The notes beneath the pieces were generated by a model, which was not told where the DNA came from, did no database searches, and worked only from the letters and a program-made list of their open reading frames with translations. The translations under genes and the position numbers were made by a program. A stretch of 64,000 nucleotides of DNA, taken from Pseudalkalibacillus sp052246725. GTDB lineage: Bacteria > Bacillota > Bacilli > Bacillales > Fictibacillaceae. Numbering within the stretch: the stretch's first letter is position 1; each line of letters begins with the position of its first letter. Of this stretch, positions 59,795 through 64,000 are shown one piece after another. The stretch lies in assembly GCA_052246725.1 (NCBI GenBank), contig JBQQCL010000001.1. One strand, 5' to 3'.

Positions 59795-61201
59795 TTAACC
59801 TGTTACTTCAAGATCTCCCGCAACAATCGCATTCTGATCTCTTAAGTATTTCTGCAATTGACTCACATTTATTTCACGGGTCGTAACTCCATTTGCTGCC
59901 GACATTGCGGCAGCAATCCCAGCTGCTTGCCCTTGAGCCATTGAATGAGATTGGACTCGAGCAGAAGCAAGTGCTTCATGTGTTGCAGATAGACAGCGAC
60001 CTGCTACTAGAACATTCTCCAAGCCAACCGGGAGTAAGCAACGATAGGGAATATCGTAAGCATCCTCTAGTTCAACCCAAACGTTTTTTCTGTCAGTTGG
60101 GCTATGGATGTCAACAGGAAAACAGCCTTTGGCAATACCATCATCAAATTTGCGTCCTCTCAACACATCCTCCTGAGCTAGAACATAATCCCCTACAATC
60201 CTCCTTGTCTCTCTTATTCCAACCTGAGAAGAAGCTCCAGATAAAAACGCGTTAGAAAAACCAGGTAAATGCTTTCTTGCAAAGCTAGTCAAAGAAAGGA
60301 CTTGTTCTTTTAATTCTAATCCCGCTCGGATTACATCCGTGTTTTTCGTTCCATCTATTCGATTCAATCTCGTGGCATTAAATAGGACATCGCCTTTTTT
60401 GAAATCAGAAAAAATGGTGATTCGTTCACGTCCTAAATTCAATTCGCCACTTTCCTGCCCTTTTGCCACCAAATCATTGAATCCCGTAACGGCAACCATC
60501 TTATCGGCAAAATGAGAAGGTAAATTATCAGGTAGTATTGGGTAAGTCAACCATACTAAATCATTACGATGGCGATCGGTATATTCAATAAAAGTATCAA
60601 TATCCACATAACTCATCCTGAACATTGCAGTTACAGGCTGACTTAATCCATCTTCTTTTCGACCAAATTCGTATTCAGCTCCTGCCTGCACTGCAATATC
60701 CCCATCACCAGTTGTATCGATAAACTTTTTTGCTTTGATCGTATCGGCAAATGATTTACCTCTGATACCTACAGATTCAATCGTCCCCTCATTACTATTC
60801 ACTTGATCTACGAAAGTATTTAAAAATAAGTTTACACCAGCCTTAACCACTAATTTGTGGAGTACATACTTCAAAATTTCCCCATCAAAAGGTGTGATAT
60901 GGCCACCTGTTCCTTGCGTTTTTCCTGGTTCATCATAAGGACATTTCAATGTACCAGTCGAGCCTTCATATTTAACTAATTCATCTACAATATCTTGAAA
61001 AATCCCTTTAATCACTTGCGTGTCCTGGTGGTAGTTTGTCATCCATGGTCCTACCATACTGGCAGTACCTGCTCCTCCTAAATAAGGGTTTGGTTCAATC
61101 AATACCGTTTTAACTCCCATTCTCCCTGCAGCGATGGCAGCGGCAACCCCAGCAGGGCCACCACCGATTACGGCTACATCATATTGATTAGCTGAATCCA
61201 T
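59795..61201 (-). CDS. FAD-dependent oxidoreductase (FAD_oxidored family)
   Basis: 468 residues. N-terminal VAVIGGGPAGVAAAIAAGRM binds FAD, followed by GGAGTASMVGPW and DTTGDGDIAVQAGAEYEFG, both typical of the PF12831 group. The end has NVLVAGRCLSATHEALASAR. Members occur in carbohydrate and lignocellulose gene sets but few have known substrates. Linked to a sugar ABC transporter upstream (17 nt from the binding protein stop), it probably oxidises a sugar-derived compound. Cytoplasmic; no signal peptide. Confidence 0.8.
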   Translation of the reverse strand: MDSANQYDVAVIGGGPAGVAAAIAAGRMGVKTVLIEPNPYLGGAGTASMVGPWMTNYHQDTQVIKGIFQDIVDELVKYEGSTGTLKCPYDEPGKTQGTGGHITPFDGEILKYVLHKLVVKAGVNLFLNTFVDQVNSNEGTIESVGIRGKSFADTIKAKKFIDTTGDGDIAVQAGAEYEFGRKEDGLSQPVTAMFRMSYVDIDTFIEYTDRHRNDLVWLTYPILPDNLPSHFADKMVAVTGFNDLVAKGQESGELNLGRERITIFSDFKKGDVLFNATRLNRIDGTKNTDVIRAGLELKEQVLSLTSFARKHLPGFSNAFLSGASSQVGIRETRRIVGDYVLAQEDVLRGRKFDDGIAKGCFPVDIHSPTDRKNVWVELEDAYDIPYRCLLPVGLENVLVAGRCLSATHEALASARVQSHSMAQGQAAGIAAAMSAANGVTTREINVSQLQKYLRDQNAIVAGDLEVTG

Positions 61202-61217
61202 TCATAATCAACTCCTT

Positions 61218-62546
61218 TTACTTTAAGACTGCGTCCATTCTGCTCTTCATATCATTAATTGCATCACTTGAAGATTTTTCTCCAATAAGTACTTGCTCTC
61301 CCTCTTCTTCAACTACTTTTTGGATTTCAGCTAGATGGTCAAATTTTGTATCTACAACAATATCAATATCTTGATTCAGGACTACCCGCTTAAAGGATTC
61401 TACATCAAATAGTTTTTCAGGATTTTCTCCTAAGATCAGTTCTTCAACCTTATCCTGGTCAGCTTTTTTCCATGCTGGTACTCTGCCGCCGGAAATCAAA
61501 GGCTCATTCCCTTCAGTGACATACCATTTCATGAATTTCCAAGCAGCTTCCTTATTCTTAGACCTAGAATTGATTGCTACAAAATCCAAATAACCTGTCC
61601 CTCCACCAAGAAATTTGCTATCTTCTGTCATTTTTGGCGGTGGAGCGAATGCTGTTACAAAATCATGAGGATAATCATCCAAGTTTTTAATGCTCCGAAT
61701 GATTGCCGTTCCATTCCAGTTCATAGCTGTTTTTCCTGATAAGAACAAATCTGTTCCTTGCATCTTGGTAGCCTTTGCTTCTGAAAATGGAGGCTGGACT
61801 TTCTGTTCACGTTCCATTTCGACCATTGTATCTAAGTATTTTTTGAACACCGGATGTTCTACGTTACTTTTTCCATCTTCATTAATGAAAGGATCTGAAC
61901 CAAGCTCCGTTTTCACAGCCTTATCCATCCACTCATAAATTTTTGGTTCACGGACTCCAACAAAAGAACCCCATCGCTTATTTGACCCTTCGCCTTTGGA
62001 TAAAGAAGTTGCATAGTCGGTATACTCATCCCATGTCCATTCTTTTGGAATCTCAAGATTGGCTTCATCAAGGTAATTCTTATTTAAGGTTACAAAATCA
62101 TTTAAAATGATCGCTGGGATATAAAACGTTTTGTCTTTAAAATTTACAATTGAATTTTCACCGAAGTTTTCTTCGATATTAAAGTCATCGTCCTTTATAA
62201 ATGTATCAAGTGGTTCAGCCATACCTGCCTGAATTCTCTTATCCAGCTTATCAATTCGATAGTTTACAAACACATCTACTTCTCCACCGGCAAGTAGAGA
62301 CGTTTCTAACTTTGTATTTCCGGCTTCATCGTTGACATATCGTACATATTCAACTTGAATATCAGGATTTTCTGCGTTCCAGTTATCAACTGCTTCCTGA
62401 GGGCCACTTTCTGCAGGTACCGCTCCCCAAAATTTCAAGTGGACAACATCATCTCCGCCCTCATTTCCAGACGTGCCTTGATTAGCACAACCTAATAAAC
62501 CGAGCAAAATCATTAAAACGATAGAAAGTGAAAAATTTTTTTTCAT
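61218..62546 (-). CDS. Carbohydrate ABC transporter substrate-binding lipoprotein
   Basis: 442 residues with a lipoprotein signal (LLGLLGC, Cys about 20). Family 1 (MalE/UgpB-like) binding fold: LKFWGAVPAESGPQEAVDNW, IQVEYVRYVND, later KEAAWKFMKWYVTEG. Captures a sugar or oligosaccharide outside the membrane and delivers it to the two permeases encoded upstream. The ligand cannot be predicted. No ATPase gene is seen, so a shared MsmX-type ATPase is likely used, as in Bacillus. Confidence 0.88.
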   Translation of the reverse strand: MKKNFSLSIVLMILLGLLGCANQGTSGNEGGDDVVHLKFWGAVPAESGPQEAVDNWNAENPDIQVEYVRYVNDEAGNTKLETSLLAGGEVDVFVNYRIDKLDKRIQAGMAEPLDTFIKDDDFNIEENFGENSIVNFKDKTFYIPAIILNDFVTLNKNYLDEANLEIPKEWTWDEYTDYATSLSKGEGSNKRWGSFVGVREPKIYEWMDKAVKTELGSDPFINEDGKSNVEHPVFKKYLDTMVEMEREQKVQPPFSEAKATKMQGTDLFLSGKTAMNWNGTAIIRSIKNLDDYPHDFVTAFAPPPKMTEDSKFLGGGTGYLDFVAINSRSKNKEAAWKFMKWYVTEGNEPLISGGRVPAWKKADQDKVEELILGENPEKLFDVESFKRVVLNQDIDIVVDTKFDHLAEIQKVVEEEGEQVLIGEKSSSDAINDMKSRMDAVLK

Positions 62547-62566
62547 ACTTACACCCCTTTTTAAAT

Positions 62567-63454
62567 TTAACCTTTTATTCCACTTGCTGCTACACCTTCA
62601 ATAAACCATTTCTGACAAGTGAAAAAGAGGATCATGACCGGTAGTATTGCGCTTACAGCCGCTGCCATCATTAACGTATAATCCGTTCCAGACTCATCAA
62701 TAAAACTTGTCAGCCCAAGTGGAACCGTGTATAGTTCTTCACTCGTAATGAAAACTAACGGATTGACGAATTCATTCCAATTCAGCGTAAAACTGATGAT
62801 TATCAAGGAGACCAGTGCAGGCTTTGACAAAGGAATTATGATTTTCATCCATATCTGAAAATGATTCGCTCCTTCGATCTGAGCTGCTTCAGAAAAATCT
62901 TTTGGTATCGACAAATAGAACTGTCGTAACAAAAACGTACCTAAAGCAGTGAACATTCCTGGCAGAATCAACGACAAATGGGTATTATAAATTCCCATAT
63001 AATTAAACAAAATGAATCTTGGAATTAACGTTACCTGTTCCGGGATCATGAGGGTAGCTAGATACAATAGGAAGATGGTATCACGGCCTTTAAATTGAAT
63101 TCTTGAAAAACCGTAGGCTGCTGCTGAACTGAATAATACTATGCCGGCTACCGTAATACCCGTAACCTTGATAGAGTTCCAGTAATAAACCCAAAATGGC
63201 TTGGCACCAAACCATACATCCTTATAATTCTCCCATTCGAAACTACTTGGAGTCCACTGAATTGGATACGTAAATACCTCTAATGGCTTTTTGAATGAAG
63301 TTGATAGCATCCATAAGAACGGCAGTACCATACTAGTTGCAAACGCTATCAAAATTATGGTCAATATAAGCTTTTTCCAATTTCTTTTCAGCCAATAGGT
63401 TTTCATACTTTTCAATGTAACGCTTCGTTGCGATGTCATTACTCGAGAGTCCAT
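62567..63454 (-). CDS. Carbohydrate ABC transporter permease, MalG type
   Basis: 295 residues with six membrane helices and the ATPase-contact EAA motif EAAQIEGANHFQIWMKIIIP. C-terminal SGIKG typical of the family. ATG has GGAGGAGG at 4-7 nt. It lies 16 nt downstream of the partner permease and 20 nt upstream of the binding protein gene. Confidence 0.9.
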   Translation of the reverse strand: MDSRVMTSQRSVTLKSMKTYWLKRNWKKLILTIILIAFATSMVLPFLWMLSTSFKKPLEVFTYPIQWTPSSFEWENYKDVWFGAKPFWVYYWNSIKVTGITVAGIVLFSSAAAYGFSRIQFKGRDTIFLLYLATLMIPEQVTLIPRFILFNYMGIYNTHLSLILPGMFTALGTFLLRQFYLSIPKDFSEAAQIEGANHFQIWMKIIIPLSKPALVSLIIISFTLNWNEFVNPLVFITSEELYTVPLGLTSFIDESGTDYTLMMAAAVSAILPVMILFFTCQKWFIEGVAASGIKG

Positions 63455-63470
63455 GAGACCTCCTCCTTTC

Positions 63471-64000
63471 CTAATAATTCACCCATTTCTTTTGTCCTCT
63501 CCATTGAATGATCGTTATAGCAAATACAATTATGAAAAGGACCCATGCCATCGCAGAAGCATAACCCATGTCATAAAAACTAAATCCAGCCTGATAAATG
63601 TAATACGTCAAAACACTTGTAGAGGTACCGGGCCCTCCTTCTGTCATGATAAATATTGCTGCAAAAACTTGAAATGACTGAATGATACAGGTAATCAACA
63701 CAAAAAATGAAGTCGGTGAAAGCATTGGGACGGTTATCTTAAAAAAGCTTTTAATTGGTCCTGCCCCATCAATTTTAGCTGCTTCATATAACTCTTTAGG
63801 TATCCCCTGTAAACCGGCAAGATAGATGATCATGTTGTATCCAACATTCATCCATACAGTCAAAATAATAATGGCTGGTAAAGCCCATGAAGAGTCTGAT
63901 AACCACCCAGGGGGATCAGAAATGCCAATACTTCTTAAGAACGCATTGATTGGCCCTTGGGAAGGACTATAAAGAATCGCCCAAACGACCGCTACTGCCA
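63471..64000 (-). CDS. Carbohydrate ABC transporter permease, MalF type, C-terminal part
   Basis: About 176 residues are visible; the frame continues beyond the right edge, so the 5' end is missing. EAA motif LYEAAKIDGAGPIKSFFKITVPML and the preceding helix are intact, as is the C-terminus (WRGQKKWVNY). Partner of the MalG-type permease. Promoter and any regulator lie outside the window. Confidence 0.9.
   Translation of the reverse strand, partial: AVAVVWAILYSPSQGPINAFLRSIGISDPPGWLSDSSWALPAIIILTVWMNVGYNMIIYLAGLQGIPKELYEAAKIDGAGPIKSFFKITVPMLSPTSFFVLITCIIQSFQVFAAIFIMTEGGPGTSTSVLTYYIYQAGFSFYDMGYASAMAWVLFIIVFAITIIQWRGQKKWVNY

Overview
The window looks like a chromosomal segment of a spore-forming member of the Bacillaceae. 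The support is a GerA/GerB/GerC germinant-receptor operon at the left edge, KinB-like kinase architecture, cre-like catabolite repression sites, strong AGGAGG ribosome binding sites with frequent TTG/GTG starts, and low to moderate GC. No rRNA, tRNA or CRISPR array was seen. All calls come from reading the sequence; no database search was run.

Layout. 1-2720 (+): end of a germinant-receptor operon. 2879-14758 (-): glycan utilisation, with a secreted GH2 beta-galactosidase and a very large secreted GH92 alpha-mannosidase, preceded by a ManP/FruA-type PTS transporter. 14822-17430 (-): a secreted nuclease toxin and YezG-like immunity protein, with an unusual 20-bp periodic array upstream. 17631-29142: a hydroxyproline catabolic locus holding an NhaC-type antiporter, two proline racemase/hydroxyproline epimerase paralogues, a multi-subunit D-hydroxyproline dehydrogenase, a DHDPS-family deaminase, a ketoglutarate semialdehyde dehydrogenase and a sigma-54 activator. 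Four -24/-12 promoters precede its transcription units, so the locus forms a self-contained sigma-54 regulon converting hydroxyproline to 2-oxoglutarate. 29354-37206 (-): a nitrilase-family hydrolase, then a PRD regulator, GH38 alpha-mannosidase and split fructose-type PTS resembling mannosylglycerate or mannoside use. 37485-41445: a histidine kinase, P-loop kinase, small membrane protein and gene remnants.

41582-52400 (-) is an ICEBs1/Tn916-like conjugation module (replication-relaxation protein, coupling ATPase, TcpC/TcpD/TcpE-like proteins, VirB4, lipoprotein, VirB6-like protein, CwlT-like hydrolase, YddI-like protein). No relaxase or integrase is visible. Two divergent XRE regulators follow, one under a promoter embedded in a perfect 19-bp inverted repeat. 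Next comes the most striking locus, 54040-56464 (+). One protein joins an N-terminal DCC thiol-redox domain, an internal twin-arginine signal and a C-terminal domain with 16 cysteines. It is followed by a small membrane protein and a dedicated TatA-TatC pair, which suggests a Tat-exported, disulfide-rich peptide (bacteriocin-like) system.

56847-64000 holds a secreted M14 carboxypeptidase, an internally deleted IS3-family element sitting in a palindrome, and a sugar ABC transporter with a YesL-like protein and an FAD oxidoreductase, cut by the window end.

Several dispersed repeat families run through the window. One is a 23-bp element (10 copies, same orientation, five of them 0-3 nt after stop codons of minus-strand genes). 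A larger composite element carries the 23-bp element at its end (3 copies). A third is a palindromic MITE-like element, one copy of which contains a sigma-54 promoter.
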